A DNA stretch of 64,000 bases from Shewanella sp. 10N.286.48.A6 (GTDB lineage Bacteria > Pseudomonadota > Gammaproteobacteria > Enterobacterales > Shewanellaceae), in contig NZ_MCVI01000020.1 in NCBI RefSeq assembly GCF_002873135.1, forward strand, positions 114,740 to 178,739. Reading direction: 5' to 3'. Within the stretch, counting starts at the first letter, position 1. Each line of letters starts with the position of its first letter. Under the pieces are notes generated by a model. That model ran no database searches and was not told the origin of the DNA. It saw only the letters and a list, made by a program, of their open reading frames with translations. Shown here piece after piece: positions 17,854-27,176 of this stretch. Position numbers and translations under genes: made by a program.

Positions 17854-20469
17854 ATGGCAAATGCAAAATCCAAGCTGGTAGTAATAGGTAATGGCATGGT
17901 GGGTCATCACTTTATCGAGCAATTATGTAGTCAAGGGTTGCAGCAGCAATTTGATATTGAAGTGTTTGGTGAAGAGCCCCGACCTGCATACGATAGGGTG
18001 CAACTGTCAAAATATTTTGAAACCGGTAGTGCCGATGAATTGATGCTAACTAGCGCTGAGGATTATCAAGATTGGGGGGTAAAGTTGCACCTTGATAGCC
18101 GAATTACCGTGCTAGATACCGCCAATAAAACCGTGACCACAGAAGCGGGCATAACGACAGCCTATGACAGTTTAGTCCTTGCAACAGGATCTTATCCATT
18201 TGTCCCACCTATTGCTGGTAACGATAGAGAAAGCTGTGTGGTGTACCGCACCATAGAAGATTTACAAGACATTGAAGCTGCGGCGAAAAAATCTAAAGTT
18301 GGCGTGGTAGTCGGTGGCGGCTTATTAGGCCTTGAAGCGGCAAATGCATTAATGGCCCTTGGCGTAACAACTCATGTTGTTGAATTTGCACCACAGTTAA
18401 TGCCAGTACAATTAAATGATAAAGCGGGTGACTTACTTAAAAGTAAAATTAATGACTTAGGTGTATCAGTACATACCTCTAAAGCCACCACCGCCATTAT
18501 CGATGGTGAGAGCGCACAGCACCGCATGACATTCAACGATGATAGTTTTCTTGAAACTGACATGATTGTGTTTTCTGCCGGTATTCGACCTCAAGATGCA
18601 TTAGCGAGAAGCAGCGGTATGCAAATGGGTGATCGCGGCGGCATTGCAATTGATGATAACTGCTTAACCTCAGCTCCCGATGTTTATGCCATCGGTGAAT
18701 GTGCATTATGGCAAAACCGCATTTTTGGCCTAGTTGCCCCAGGTTATCAAATGGCGCGAGTCGCTGTGTCGCATTTAGCGGCAGGAGTTGCTAAGGCGCC
18801 TGCGCCATCATTGGCATTTACTGGTGCGGATATGAGCACCAAACTCAAGCTATTAGGTGTTGATGTTGCCGCTATTGGTGAAAGCCGCGGTTTCGACAAT
18901 GCGCAATTTGTGGAGTTATCTGACAATCAATCAGGTATATATAAAAAGCTGTGGTTAGATGAGTCGGGTCAATATCTTAAAGGCGCAGTATTAGTGGGCG
19001 ATAACAGTGATTATGCCCGTTTACTGGATTTGTATTTATCGCAAGATGCAATTGAAGGCAATGCGGTTGAATTATTAATGACGGGTGATGAAACGGCGCT
19101 TGAATTAAAAGACAGCTCAATAGTTTGTTCTTGTCATCAAGTGACTAAGGCTGATATCGCCACTTCAGTGACCAAAGGCAATCATACCATTGCTGAAATC
19201 AAGACCTGCACCCGAGCCGCATCTGGCTGTGGTGGTTGCGCGCCATTGGTGAAGAAAATCATGGATGAAGCGCTCGTAGCAGAAGGGGTTGAGTGCAATA
19301 CTGGCATTTGTGAGCATTTTGAACAGGATAGACAGTCTTTGTATCACTTGTGCCAAGTTGAAAACATTACTGACTTTGAGACGTTAATTACTCGCCATGG
19401 TAAACACGCTGGTACCAATGCTGGGTCGACGTTTGGTTGTGACATTTGTAAGCCCGCTGCAGGGTCAATTTTTGCTTCATTGCAGAATAAATATGTTTTA
19501 AACCAAGAGAGCAGTCATGTTCAGTTGCAAGATACTAACGATGCCTATCTTGGCAATATACAAAAAGATGGTACTTACTCTGTGGTGCCGCGAATTGCAG
19601 GTGGTGAAATTACCCCTGATGGTTTAATTGCCATTGGCGCCGTAGCCAAAGAATATGACTTGTACACCAAAATCACTGGTGGTCAGCGAATCGACTTATT
19701 TGGCGCAAAATTATCAGAGTTACCGAGTATTTGGGGCAAATTAATTGCTGCCGGGTTTGAAACCGGTCATGCCTACGGTAAATCGCTGCGTACGGTTAAA
19801 TCTTGTGTGGGTAGCACTTGGTGTCGTTATGGTGTTCAAGACTCTGTGTCTACAGCCATTGATTTAGAGAACCGCTATAAAGGCTTACGTGCGCCCCATA
19901 AAATTAAGTTTGCTGTCTCGGGTTGTACTCGAGAATGCGCAGAAGCCCAAAGCAAAGATATTGGTGTTATCGCAACCGATAAAGGTTGGAACTTATATGT
20001 TGCTGGGAATGGCGGTATGCGCCCACGTCATGGTGATTTATTTGCTACCGATTTAGATACCGATACCTTAGTCAAATATATCGACAGAGTTCTGATGTTT
20101 TATATTAAAACCGCTGATAAATTACAACGCACTTCAGTGTGGATGGAGTCGCTTGAAGGTGGTTTAGCATATCTACAGTCGGTGGTGATACAAGATAGTT
20201 TAGGCCTTGCTGCAGAGCTTGATAGTCAAATGGCCAAAGTGGTCGCGGCTTATCAATGTGAGTGGAAAACCAGTCTTGAAAAACCTGAATATCTTGCCCG
20301 TTTTAATGAGTTCGTTAACCCTGATGCTCAGCCTGAAGGTGAAACACACCTGTATCATCGCGCCCGTCAGCAGCGTTTTCCTGCTATGTCGTCTACCGGT
20401 GCAGGAAACATTGCGATTAAAGAAATTGAATCAGAATTAGAATCAGAAATTGCGGAGGAGTTGGTATGA
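17854..20469 (+). CDS. nirB: Assimilatory nitrite reductase [NAD(P)H], large subunit
   Basis: NirB reduces nitrite to ammonium with NAD(P)H in the cytoplasm. The 871-residue protein has an N-terminal FAD/NAD oxidoreductase (VVIGNGMVGHHF near residue 8 and GVVVGGGLLGLEAA near 150). A BFD-like 2Fe-2S domain follows (CSCHQVTKADI and CTRAASGCGGC). The nitrite/sulfite reductase domains come last, with siroheme-4Fe4S cysteines in KSCVGSTWCRYG and SGCTRECAEAQ. ATG 17854 follows AAGGAG; an earlier in-frame start at 17761 would include the leader terminator and is rejected. It overlaps nirD by four bases. Confidence 0.96.
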   Translation: MANAKSKLVVIGNGMVGHHFIEQLCSQGLQQQFDIEVFGEEPRPAYDRVQLSKYFETGSADELMLTSAEDYQDWGVKLHLDSRITVLDTANKTVTTEAGITTAYDSLVLATGSYPFVPPIAGNDRESCVVYRTIEDLQDIEAAAKKSKVGVVVGGGLLGLEAANALMALGVTTHVVEFAPQLMPVQLNDKAGDLLKSKINDLGVSVHTSKATTAIIDGESAQHRMTFNDDSFLETDMIVFSAGIRPQDALARSSGMQMGDRGGIAIDDNCLTSAPDVYAIGECALWQNRIFGLVAPGYQMARVAVSHLAAGVAKAPAPSLAFTGADMSTKLKLLGVDVAAIGESRGFDNAQFVELSDNQSGIYKKLWLDESGQYLKGAVLVGDNSDYARLLDLYLSQDAIEGNAVELLMTGDETALELKDSSIVCSCHQVTKADIATSVTKGNHTIAEIKTCTRAASGCGGCAPLVKKIMDEALVAEGVECNTGICEHFEQDRQSLYHLCQVENITDFETLITRHGKHAGTNAGSTFGCDICKPAAGSIFASLQNKYVLNQESSHVQLQDTNDAYLGNIQKDGTYSVVPRIAGGEITPDGLIAIGAVAKEYDLYTKITGGQRIDLFGAKLSELPSIWGKLIAAGFETGHAYGKSLRTVKSCVGSTWCRYGVQDSVSTAIDLENRYKGLRAPHKIKFAVSGCTRECAEAQSKDIGVIATDKGWNLYVAGNGGMRPRHGDLFATDLDTDTLVKYIDRVLMFYIKTADKLQRTSVWMESLEGGLAYLQSVVIQDSLGLAAELDSQMAKVVAAYQCEWKTSLEKPEYLARFNEFVNPDAQPEGETHLYHRARQQRFPAMSSTGAGNIAIKEIESELESEIAEELV

Positions 20470-20792
20470 GTTGGGTGAATGTATGTAATGAGTCAAGCTT
20501 ACCTCAAGGCACGGGGATTGCGGCGTGGGTTGCAGGTAAAGCCGTCGCCATTTTTGATTTAGGTAAACACGGTTTGTTTGCCATTGATAATATCGATCCG
20601 GCGACAGGGGTAAGTTTGCTTGCTCGCGGCTTGATTTGTGACGTTGAAGGTCAGTTATGTGTGGCTTCTCCATTATATAAGCAACATTACAACTTAGTGA
20701 CTGGCGTGTGTATTGAAAATGAAGCGATGGTGGCTTCACCCTATGAAATTAAAAAGGAAGCTGGCCAAGTATTAATACTGGCTAAATCATAG
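20466..20792 (+). CDS. nirD: Nitrite reductase small subunit
   Basis: NirD is the small Rieske-fold partner of NirB. The 108-residue protein has the Rieske-like beta fold (VAIFDLGKHGLFAIDNIDPATG, LLARGLICDVEGQLCVASPLYKQHYNLVTG). It lacks the paired Cys-His ligands of a true Rieske cluster, as NirD proteins do. The ATG overlaps the nirB stop, so translation is coupled. No nitrate/nitrite transporter gene follows. Confidence 0.94.
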   Translation: MSWVNVCNESSLPQGTGIAAWVAGKAVAIFDLGKHGLFAIDNIDPATGVSLLARGLICDVEGQLCVASPLYKQHYNLVTGVCIENEAMVASPYEIKKEAGQVLILAKS

Positions 20793-21391
20793 GGGCATAT
20801 TATAAGCGTTTGAAGCATTTAATTACTTTTTATGCAAACACGAGTAACACTCATCAGCGTTAACTCACTTTAGGGTCGGTAGTGCTGTTGAGTTTACGCT
20901 ATTCATAAATGATAAGACTAATATTTTTAATTATTTCTATGTTTATCAATCCGCAAAGAAATTATAAATGTCGGGGATTACAAATAATGCTGGTAATTAT
21001 TAATTAAGCATTTTTTACACTGTACACTAATAACTTTCCTTATTTCACCTCATGTTTTTCATTAAATTATTTACCACTTTAAAGTTTTTAATTTTATTTA
21101 GATTAAAGTTTAATGCTAAAAACAGCCCGGTTTAAGATTAATGGTTGCATAATCTTCTGAACTAATCTTATCAGTTTAATGGTCTGTTTTTATTAGTTAA
21201 ATTTAAGTGAAAGGTTAGTAAGTGGTGTTATTTTTTTATACTAAAGTGGGGGGGGGGAGGATTTTATAGCTATTAGTCTATGAGGTTTTAATACTCGAGG
21301 TGGATTTAGAATAGATTTTATTGAGCAATACTTTACCCACTGAAAATGTGAAGGGAATTCTCCTTTCAGTCAGTTGTTAAAGGCAGAAAGC
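20793..21391 (+). promoter_or_regulatory. Long AT-rich upstream region of the curli operon
   Basis: About 600 bases without a gene separate nirD from csgB. The DNA is strongly AT-rich and its only GC-rich feature is a G9 run at 21248-21256. Long AT-rich regions bound by many regulators are typical of curli promoters. I could not assign a single promoter with confidence. Confidence 0.4.
21248..21256 (+). repeat. Homopolymeric G9 tract upstream of csgB
   Basis: Nine consecutive G, then A and GG, lie in AT-rich DNA 136 bases before the csgB start. Homopolymer tracts of this length can change by slipped-strand mispairing. Confidence 0.85.
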
Positions 21392-21922
21392 ATGGACGTA
21401 TTAAAAAGTAAGTATTTACATCGCTTAATTAAGATGCTAGCAATTTCATTTGCCTTTGTCGTCTGTCTAGCTTCTTTTCCTAGTTTCAGTCAGTCTGATT
21501 TAAGTGATTTTGATGAACTTGCCAGTGGGGCTAATTTAGCTCGAGTTTCACAAGATGGCAGTGATAGTTCATTAAGCTTATATCAGTCTGGTAGCGCTAA
21601 TCGTTTTCAATCTCAACAATTCGGTTTTAATAATTCAATAAATGTTAATCAGCAAGGCTCGCATCATATTGCAGGCCTTAGGCAGTCTGGTGCCAATATT
21701 GAGGCTGAAATCTTGCAGATGGGTTTTGGAAATGCGGTTGTTTCGTTGCAACGCGGAGAAAATTTATACCTCGATGTGATGCAAACAGGAACTGGGAACC
21801 TAGCTTTAATTAAGCAAAGTGGTTACGACAATTCGATAGAGATCCAGCAGCACGGGTCTGGAAACGCAGTGGGTGTACTTCAATGGGGAAACTCACAAGA
21901 TGTTGTGATCACCCAAAGATAA
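21392..21922 (+). CDS. csgB: Minor curlin subunit (curli nucleator)
   Basis: CsgB nucleates polymerisation of the major curlin at the cell surface. The 176-residue protein has a signal segment (about residues 8-34). About five curlin repeats of the X-Q-X-G-X-X-N type follow (LYQSGSANRFQSQQFGFNNSI, INVNQQGSHHIAGLRQSG, VMQTGTGNLALIKQSG, IQQHGSGNAVGVLQWG). Its last repeat ends in Arg, as in the nucleator group. I chose ATG 21392; an in-frame TTG at 21374 is less likely. It precedes the major subunit by 33 bases. Confidence 0.87.
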   Translation: MDVLKSKYLHRLIKMLAISFAFVVCLASFPSFSQSDLSDFDELASGANLARVSQDGSDSSLSLYQSGSANRFQSQQFGFNNSINVNQQGSHHIAGLRQSGANIEAEILQMGFGNAVVSLQRGENLYLDVMQTGTGNLALIKQSGYDNSIEIQQHGSGNAVGVLQWGNSQDVVITQR

Positions 21923-21955
21923 TTTATCTAACTAAACGTATAGGGAAAGACAATA

Positions 21956-23539
21956 ATGAAACATTCAAAATTAGCTTTATTAATTTCAGCGGTATTATTT
22001 GCTTCAACTAGTGCCCATGCCAGCGATGACAATAAGGCAACCGTCGATCAAGTTGGTAATGAAAACTCGGTCATGATTACGCAGCAAGTTAATAGCGAGT
22101 CAAACGAAGCGACAGTTTCTCAAACTGGTAACTTGAATAAAGCAGAAGTAACTCAAGCTGACACTTCAAATACTAAAGCTTTTATTACTCAAGTCGGTAA
22201 TGAAAATGAAGGGGCAATCTCTCAGCATAATTCAACCGCTACAGCATCAGCGACGATTGATACTGAAGGTAGTTTGAATAAAGCGAATATAGTGCAGAAA
22301 TATTACAATGCCCAAGCTGCAGAAGCGGCAGTAAATCAAGTGGGTGACAGTAATACTGCAACTATTACGCAAGAAAATGCCGATGGCGCATCATCGACCA
22401 TCAATCAGTTAGGTGATGGTGATACTGCAGAAATTAACAATTATGTGTCTGACTTTGCCGATGCCACCATTAATCAGTCTGTTGGCACTGGTAATGATGC
22501 CTACATTGAGCAGGATAATTCAGATGGTGCAGAAGCGACCATATCGCAGGCTGGAGCTGGCAATACAGGTAGCATATTTCAGCAAACAAATACGCTAACA
22601 GATAATGCTTTGGAAGAGACAGTCGCGGTAATTGATCAATCTGGCGATAATAACTGGGCAGAAATTGTACAAACAGGCTTGTCGAATGATGCTGCAGTGA
22701 TGCAATTGGGCAATGGTAACGAGGCATTTGTTACTCAATCTAATTTGAATAATGAGGCTGATGTTGACCAGACAGGTGATAGCGGTTTGGCTACTGTGAT
22801 GCAAAGTGGTGTTGATGGTCAAGCTACTGTTGAGCAATCAGACTTTAACCAAACTGCAACCGTAACTCAGTCTGGTGACGGTCAAATGGCATTTGTTAAT
22901 CAAAGTAATGCTAACAATACTGCAATTGTTACCCAAAGCGATATGAGTAACTTAGCGACAGTCAATCAAGCTGGTAGCGGTGATACTGCAACTGTTGTTC
23001 AAGCAGGTATTTCAAACGAGGCATTGGTTACTCAATTGCCTGGTAGCGTATCAAATACAGTATCTGTATACCAAACTGGTAATGAAAACTATGCTGGTGC
23101 AAAAACAGGGTTTAACGCTAACAACACTATTACTATCACTCAAACCGGTAATAATAATTCAGTGACAGATAATGCTAATGCAAGTGGTTTTTATGGAACG
23201 GGTTTTGGTGCCGGTGTTTGGGGAAGTGATAACACTGTCAATGTGACGCAAACGGGTAATGACAATACAGCTTATGCCGAAGGTGCAAGTAATGGCTCTA
23301 TGGTTGATATTGTACAGGTAGGCAGCATGAACGAAGCGATTGGAGAGTCTTGGCTTGGTTCAACTAATGATCTTGATATTAGCCAAACGGGCACAGAGCA
23401 CTTTGCTGATGTTTATATCAGTGGCAGTACAAATGTTATTGCAGTAACACAAACTGATATGGGCAATACTTCGTCAGTGACCACCTTTGGTAATGGTAAC
23501 TCTGTGACCATTAATCAAGGCGCAGTGATGATGCCTTAA
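21956..23539 (+). CDS. csgA: Major curlin subunit, unusually long
   Basis: CsgA is the secreted amyloid subunit of curli fibres. The 527-residue precursor has a signal peptide (MKHSKLALLISAVLFASTSAHA). A long array of curlin repeats follows, each with the Q-x-G-x-x-N-x-A-x-x-x-Q pattern (VDQVGNENSVMITQ, VSQTGNLNKAEVTQ, ITQTGNNNSVTDN and many more), perhaps about twenty units. Enteric CsgA has five repeats in about 150 residues, so this subunit is three to four times longer. Two glycine-rich interruptions occur late in the array (about 410-425 and 445-465). Confidence 0.9.
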   Translation: MKHSKLALLISAVLFASTSAHASDDNKATVDQVGNENSVMITQQVNSESNEATVSQTGNLNKAEVTQADTSNTKAFITQVGNENEGAISQHNSTATASATIDTEGSLNKANIVQKYYNAQAAEAAVNQVGDSNTATITQENADGASSTINQLGDGDTAEINNYVSDFADATINQSVGTGNDAYIEQDNSDGAEATISQAGAGNTGSIFQQTNTLTDNALEETVAVIDQSGDNNWAEIVQTGLSNDAAVMQLGNGNEAFVTQSNLNNEADVDQTGDSGLATVMQSGVDGQATVEQSDFNQTATVTQSGDGQMAFVNQSNANNTAIVTQSDMSNLATVNQAGSGDTATVVQAGISNEALVTQLPGSVSNTVSVYQTGNENYAGAKTGFNANNTITITQTGNNNSVTDNANASGFYGTGFGAGVWGSDNTVNVTQTGNDNTAYAEGASNGSMVDIVQVGSMNEAIGESWLGSTNDLDISQTGTEHFADVYISGSTNVIAVTQTDMGNTSSVTTFGNGNSVTINQGAVMMP

Positions 23540-23591
23540 TAGTACAAAAGTATATTTAAAATAATTTAAACACTCTTTTGGCTAATAGTAT

Positions 23592-23620
23592 ATGTCAGGT
23601 TGGCTTGCTAACCTGACTTT
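23592..23620 (+). terminator. Hairpin between csgA and csgD, possible partial terminator
   Basis: A perfect eight-base stem (23594-23601 with 23610-23617) and an eight-base loop are followed by only three T. It would allow partial read-through from csgBA into csgDEFG or protect the csgBA message end. Confidence 0.5.
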
Positions 23621-23668
23621 ATACAATTTCTACAGGTTTGTTTAAGTAATAACATGGAGTGAAGGGTG

Positions 23669-24301
23669 ATGTTTAAAGTTATCAATTGGATGATCGTTTC
23701 TCGTTCGCAATTGCTTGTTGACCTACTTGATTGTCGTTGGCCCCAAGAGTTTTTGGTCAAGCTAGCTAAAGCAACTCCAGCAACTATGAGTACTAAATTA
23801 AATTCACATGAAATCTCTTTAGTGGTGTTTGATTTAGCTACCATAGATTTACAACAAGCTTATCAATTACAGCGTTTAATCGAACGCGAACACAGCTCGG
23901 TGAAAACGGTATTTATTAATTTCCCCAAACAAGTTGATGCAAAATTTTTGATCCACCCAGCTACAACGTTTGGTGTATTTTACAGTGATGCTGAACTTAC
24001 CGCTATTAGCAGTGGATTTAACGAAATACTTAAAGGTCGCAGCATTATACCCCATGATTTACATAAATCAGTCACTGGTGATGAAGCTGACGATGATAGT
24101 GAGCATTTAACCATACGTGAAAGAGAAGTACTTCAAGCGTTACTGGCTGGCAGTACAAATTTGGATATCGCCAATCAATTGTTTGTCAGCGAGAGTACAA
24201 TTAAAACTCATTTATATCGCGCTTTCAGAAAAATTGGGGTATCCAGTCGCGGTCAAGCAATAGCTTGGGCACAGACTCACATGCATGAGGTTAGAGTATG
24301 A
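23669..24301 (+). CDS. csgD: LuxR-family regulator, CsgD-like
   Basis: CsgD activates curli genes. This 210-residue protein has a degenerate receiver-like N-terminal domain without a clear phospho-acceptor site (VVFDLATIDLQQ at the expected strand). The LuxR-type helix-turn-helix at its C-terminus (LTIREREVLQALLAGSTNLDIANQLFVSESTIKTHLYRAFRKIGV) lies at about residues 146-190. I chose ATG 23669, with GGAG nine bases upstream; GTG at 23666 is the alternative. It overlaps csgE by four bases and lies on the same strand as csgBA, unlike the divergent enteric arrangement. Confidence 0.85.
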   Translation: MFKVINWMIVSRSQLLVDLLDCRWPQEFLVKLAKATPATMSTKLNSHEISLVVFDLATIDLQQAYQLQRLIEREHSSVKTVFINFPKQVDAKFLIHPATTFGVFYSDAELTAISSGFNEILKGRSIIPHDLHKSVTGDEADDDSEHLTIREREVLQALLAGSTNLDIANQLFVSESTIKTHLYRAFRKIGVSSRGQAIAWAQTHMHEVRV

Positions 24302-24951
24302 AAAGCATCTTATTGATGTTTTTTCTGTTCATCTTTTCAAGTCATGTCATTGCCGCTGGTAATTCAGTAACAAAACCTTTAGTTACTGAATCAAGGTTAT
24401 CTACAGAGTCAACACTAGATATTAAATCAACTTTAGTGACTGAACCTTCTTTAAAGCAAATCAGCACTAAAAATAAACCGCCAATAGATCAAAGCCACGC
24501 AGAAAAGCTTAAGAATGCCAAAGAGCCAACAACGTCAGCGACAGATAAGAATATTCAAAAAGCGCCCAAAACTAAGCCTATTAATATTAATGATGCCGTC
24601 CCTAAGGATGAAGCTGATTTAATTGATGGGTTAATCTTAAACCGTGCGATGACCCGACTCGGCCATCGCTTTTACCGTGAATTTGTCGCGGCATACAGAG
24701 ATATTGGTGGCGAGTCTAAACATACCGGGCTCACCGTTATTGAACAAGCTACAGCAAGAAGTGGTAGCAAAATATTAATACAACAAAACAGAAAAACCGT
24801 TTTTGTGACTTTTGTGTCGCCTATTAGTCGGAATATAGATGACCAAGCCAATTATGCCGCTAAACGCGTTAACTCTGCGGTAGTTAAGCAAAATGAACAA
24901 GCCGTTTTAGGAGCGTTGTTTGACCCAGATCTCGCACCTGACGAATTCTAA
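24298..24951 (+). CDS. csgE: Curli assembly factor CsgE with an N-terminal extension
   Basis: CsgE is a periplasmic specificity factor that caps the CsgG channel and guides curlin to it. The conserved core starts near residue 103 (EADLIDGLILNRAMTRLGHRFYREF) and ends with PDLAPDEF. Ahead of it, after a signal peptide (residues 1-20), lies a Thr/Ser/Lys-rich linker of about 80 residues that includes loose LVTES/LSTES repeats. Enteric CsgE is about 129 residues, so this protein of 217 carries an added segment. Confidence 0.88.
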   Translation: MKSILLMFFLFIFSSHVIAAGNSVTKPLVTESRLSTESTLDIKSTLVTEPSLKQISTKNKPPIDQSHAEKLKNAKEPTTSATDKNIQKAPKTKPININDAVPKDEADLIDGLILNRAMTRLGHRFYREFVAAYRDIGGESKHTGLTVIEQATARSGSKILIQQNRKTVFVTFVSPISRNIDDQANYAAKRVNSAVVKQNEQAVLGALFDPDLAPDEF

Positions 24952-24966
24952 GCATGGAAAGCCAAA

Positions 24967-25374
24967 ATGAAAAAAATAACATTTACTTCAATATTGCTCA
25001 TTCTTTCAGTTGATTGCTTTGCCACTCAACTTATTTATCAACCAGTAAACCCAGCCTTTGGTGGCAGCTATTTAAATGGCTCATATCTACTGGCTAATGC
25101 AGCTGCGCAAAATGACCATGAAAGTAGTGGTGGCTCAGGTTATGTGGCCCCAACAGCATTAGAACGTCTCTCAAGTTCGTTACAGTCTCGGTTGATGAGC
25201 CAACTTTTTAATGATGCCGCCAATGGGGGGGAAGGTTATCTATTAACTGATGATTTTGAAATTAATGTCGTTAATGAAGACGGCTCATTGATTGTTCATA
25301 TTACCGACGTATTAACCGGTGAAACCACCATTATTGAAGTTGGCGGTATTGTTGATGACAGTGTCGGGGGGTAA
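24967..25374 (+). CDS. csgF: Curli assembly factor CsgF
   Basis: CsgF is an exported factor that binds the outer mouth of the CsgG channel and anchors the nucleator. The 135-residue precursor has a signal peptide. The diagnostic mature start TQLIYQPVNPAFGGSYLNGSYLL is present near residues 20-42, followed by AQNDH. It lies 15 bases after csgE and two bases before csgG. Confidence 0.93.
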   Translation: MKKITFTSILLILSVDCFATQLIYQPVNPAFGGSYLNGSYLLANAAAQNDHESSGGSGYVAPTALERLSSSLQSRLMSQLFNDAANGGEGYLLTDDFEINVVNEDGSLIVHITDVLTGETTIIEVGGIVDDSVGG

Positions 25375-25376
25375 TA

Positions 25377-26228
25377 ATGAAAAAATTAATTATTAGCTTG
25401 TGCCTACTATCTTTAACAGCTTGCTCATCAATTGATGAAGAATTTGAAAATATAGATGCCACTTCAAGTTTAATGCCTAAAGGTGAAACTTATTACGATC
25501 TAACCAGTTTACCTTTTCCACAAGGTGCGATGGTTGCTGCAGTATATGATTTTCGCGATCAAACAGGACAATACAAGCCCATTCCATCAAGTAACTTTTC
25601 AACGGCAGTGCCACAATCCGGTACGGCATTTTTAGCCCAGTCACTTAATGATTCAGCATGGTTTATACCCGTTGAGCGTGAAGGACTGCAAAACCTATTA
25701 ACAGAACGTAAAATTTTACGGGCAGGACTTAAAGGTGATGCCAGTAAATTACCGCAACTTAATAGTGCGCAGGTATTAATGGAAGGTGGCATTGTTGCCT
25801 ATGACACAAATATTAAAACGGGCGGTGCTGGAGCACGGTATTTAGGCATTGGCGCTTCAGGTCAATACCGAGTCGATAGCATTACCGTTAATTTACGCGC
25901 TGTGGATATTCGAACTGGCCGATTACTCAGTAGTGTTACCACCACCAAATCGGTGATATCAAAAGAAATTACCGCGGGTGTATTTAAGTTTATTGATGCA
26001 CAAGATTTGTTAGAGGCTGAAGCGGGTTATACTTCCAATGAGCCTGTGAGTTTATGCGTAGTCGCAGCCATTGAGAGCGCTGTTGTGCATCTTATTGCCG
26101 ATGGCATTTGGAAAGGGGCTTGGAGGCTAGGGGATGCCACTACAGGTTTGCAAAATACTACCTTGCAAAAGTATTGGTTAGAAGCCCATAAAGAAGCGCA
26201 AGTCAGTGCCAGAATTAAGCGTGGCTAA
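25377..26228 (+). CDS. csgG: Curli secretion channel lipoprotein CsgG
   Basis: CsgG forms the nonameric outer-membrane channel through which curlin subunits leave the cell. The 283-residue protein has a lipobox (LSLTACSS, lipidated Cys16). Conserved blocks include PKGETYYDLTSLPFPQG, VAAVYDFRDQTGQYKPIPSSNFSTAVPQSG and GAGARYLGIGASGQYR, the last in the membrane-spanning region. Length matches the family (about 277). It is the last gene of csgDEFG; no csgC is present. Confidence 0.95.
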   Translation: MKKLIISLCLLSLTACSSIDEEFENIDATSSLMPKGETYYDLTSLPFPQGAMVAAVYDFRDQTGQYKPIPSSNFSTAVPQSGTAFLAQSLNDSAWFIPVEREGLQNLLTERKILRAGLKGDASKLPQLNSAQVLMEGGIVAYDTNIKTGGAGARYLGIGASGQYRVDSITVNLRAVDIRTGRLLSSVTTTKSVISKEITAGVFKFIDAQDLLEAEAGYTSNEPVSLCVVAAIESAVVHLIADGIWKGAWRLGDATTGLQNTTLQKYWLEAHKEAQVSARIKRG

Positions 26229-26360
26229 TTATCCGTCCTGAATAAATAGCCCCTAATTAACAGTCCCTTATGTTTCAATCACGATAAAGGTGCCAATGGC
26301 GCCTTTTATGTTTTCTGGGGGTAAACTTCTAGATACACAGACGCAGCCCTTAAGGCGATA

Positions 26361-26420
26361 ACCACATAAGCAGCTTAGCTTTCATTATGGTTAAGTTAAG
26401 CCAAGCTTTCATTATGTGGT
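26361..26420. repeat. 60-bp imperfect palindrome in the csgG-hinT gap
   Basis: An outer nine-base perfect pairing (26361-26369 with 26412-26420) encloses a second nine-base pairing with one mismatch. It sits in the 581-base gap after csgG, which otherwise shows no gene. A minus-strand frame through 26350-26697 has no recognisable protein character. The hairpin could be a transcript end structure or a remnant of a small mobile repeat. Confidence 0.55.
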
Positions 26421-26809
26421 GATCAAAAAGATGCCTAAGAAGTCTAATTGCATAAGGTTTAAAGGTAACCACCAAGAAATATAGCGCTTTTTTTAGCGAC
26501 TTCAATGTTAATTGCTGGGGATACTTCAAATAAATCCCCTTTAGCATTGATAACAATGATGTGATAATGCCTAGATAAACTCTAAGTAAGTGAGCGTTGC
26601 TATAGTTAATCGAGCTGTCAAAATTGGCTTGATAGTGCCAACAACATTCAACAGTGATTAATAGCAAAGTGTTAAACTTGCTTGGCTTAAGTGACAAATG
26701 CAGCAGTAGCTATTATATAGTTAAGCAAGCGCTTAGTTGGCTGCTTGATTAGCGCATTCAACAATGATTTTCACTACTTCGATTATAATAACCAAAAGGA
26801 TGATCAATC

Positions 26810-27166
26810 ATGGCTGAAGAAACCATTTTCAGTAAAATTATACGCCGAGAAATTCCTGCCGACATTTTGTTTCAGGATGAGCTCGTCACCGCTTTTCGCG
26901 ATATAAACCCACAGGCACCAACACATATTCTGATTATTCCAAACCATTTGATCCCCACAGCCAATGATGTAAAAGCATCTGACGAACTGGCATTAGGGCG
27001 AATGATGACAGTTGCGGCAAAGCTGGCTGATGAAGCGGGTATTGCACAAGATGGTTACCGCTTAATCATGAACTGTAATAAACACGGTGGCCAAGAGGTT
27101 TACCATATCCATATGCATCTACTTGGCGGTAAGTCACTTGGGCCAATGCTAAGTCGGTTGGATTAA
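26810..27166 (+). CDS. hinT: Purine nucleoside phosphoramidase (HIT family)
   Basis: HinT hydrolyses AMP-lysine and other adenosine phosphoramidates. The 118-residue protein starts with the family sequence [21 protein letters not shown]. It ends with the histidine triad HIHMHLL near residues 104-110 and the preceding [10 protein letters not shown] block. AAGGAT precedes the ATG. The gene neighbours ycfL as in enteric bacteria, with one extra gene in between. Confidence 0.95.
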   Translation: MAEETIFSKIIRREIPADILFQDELVTAFRDINPQAPTHILIIPNHLIPTANDVKASDELALGRMMTVAAKLADEAGIAQDGYRLIMNCNKHGGQEVYHIHMHLLGGKSLGPMLSRLD

Positions 27167-27176
27167 TACTAATAAC

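Noticed and set aside
23608..23844. Minus-strand frame opposite csgD
   Set aside because: Antisense shadow; no protein features.
26350..26697. Minus-strand frame of 115 residues in the csgG-hinT gap
   Set aside because: No SD, no recognisable domain, and it runs across a palindromic element.
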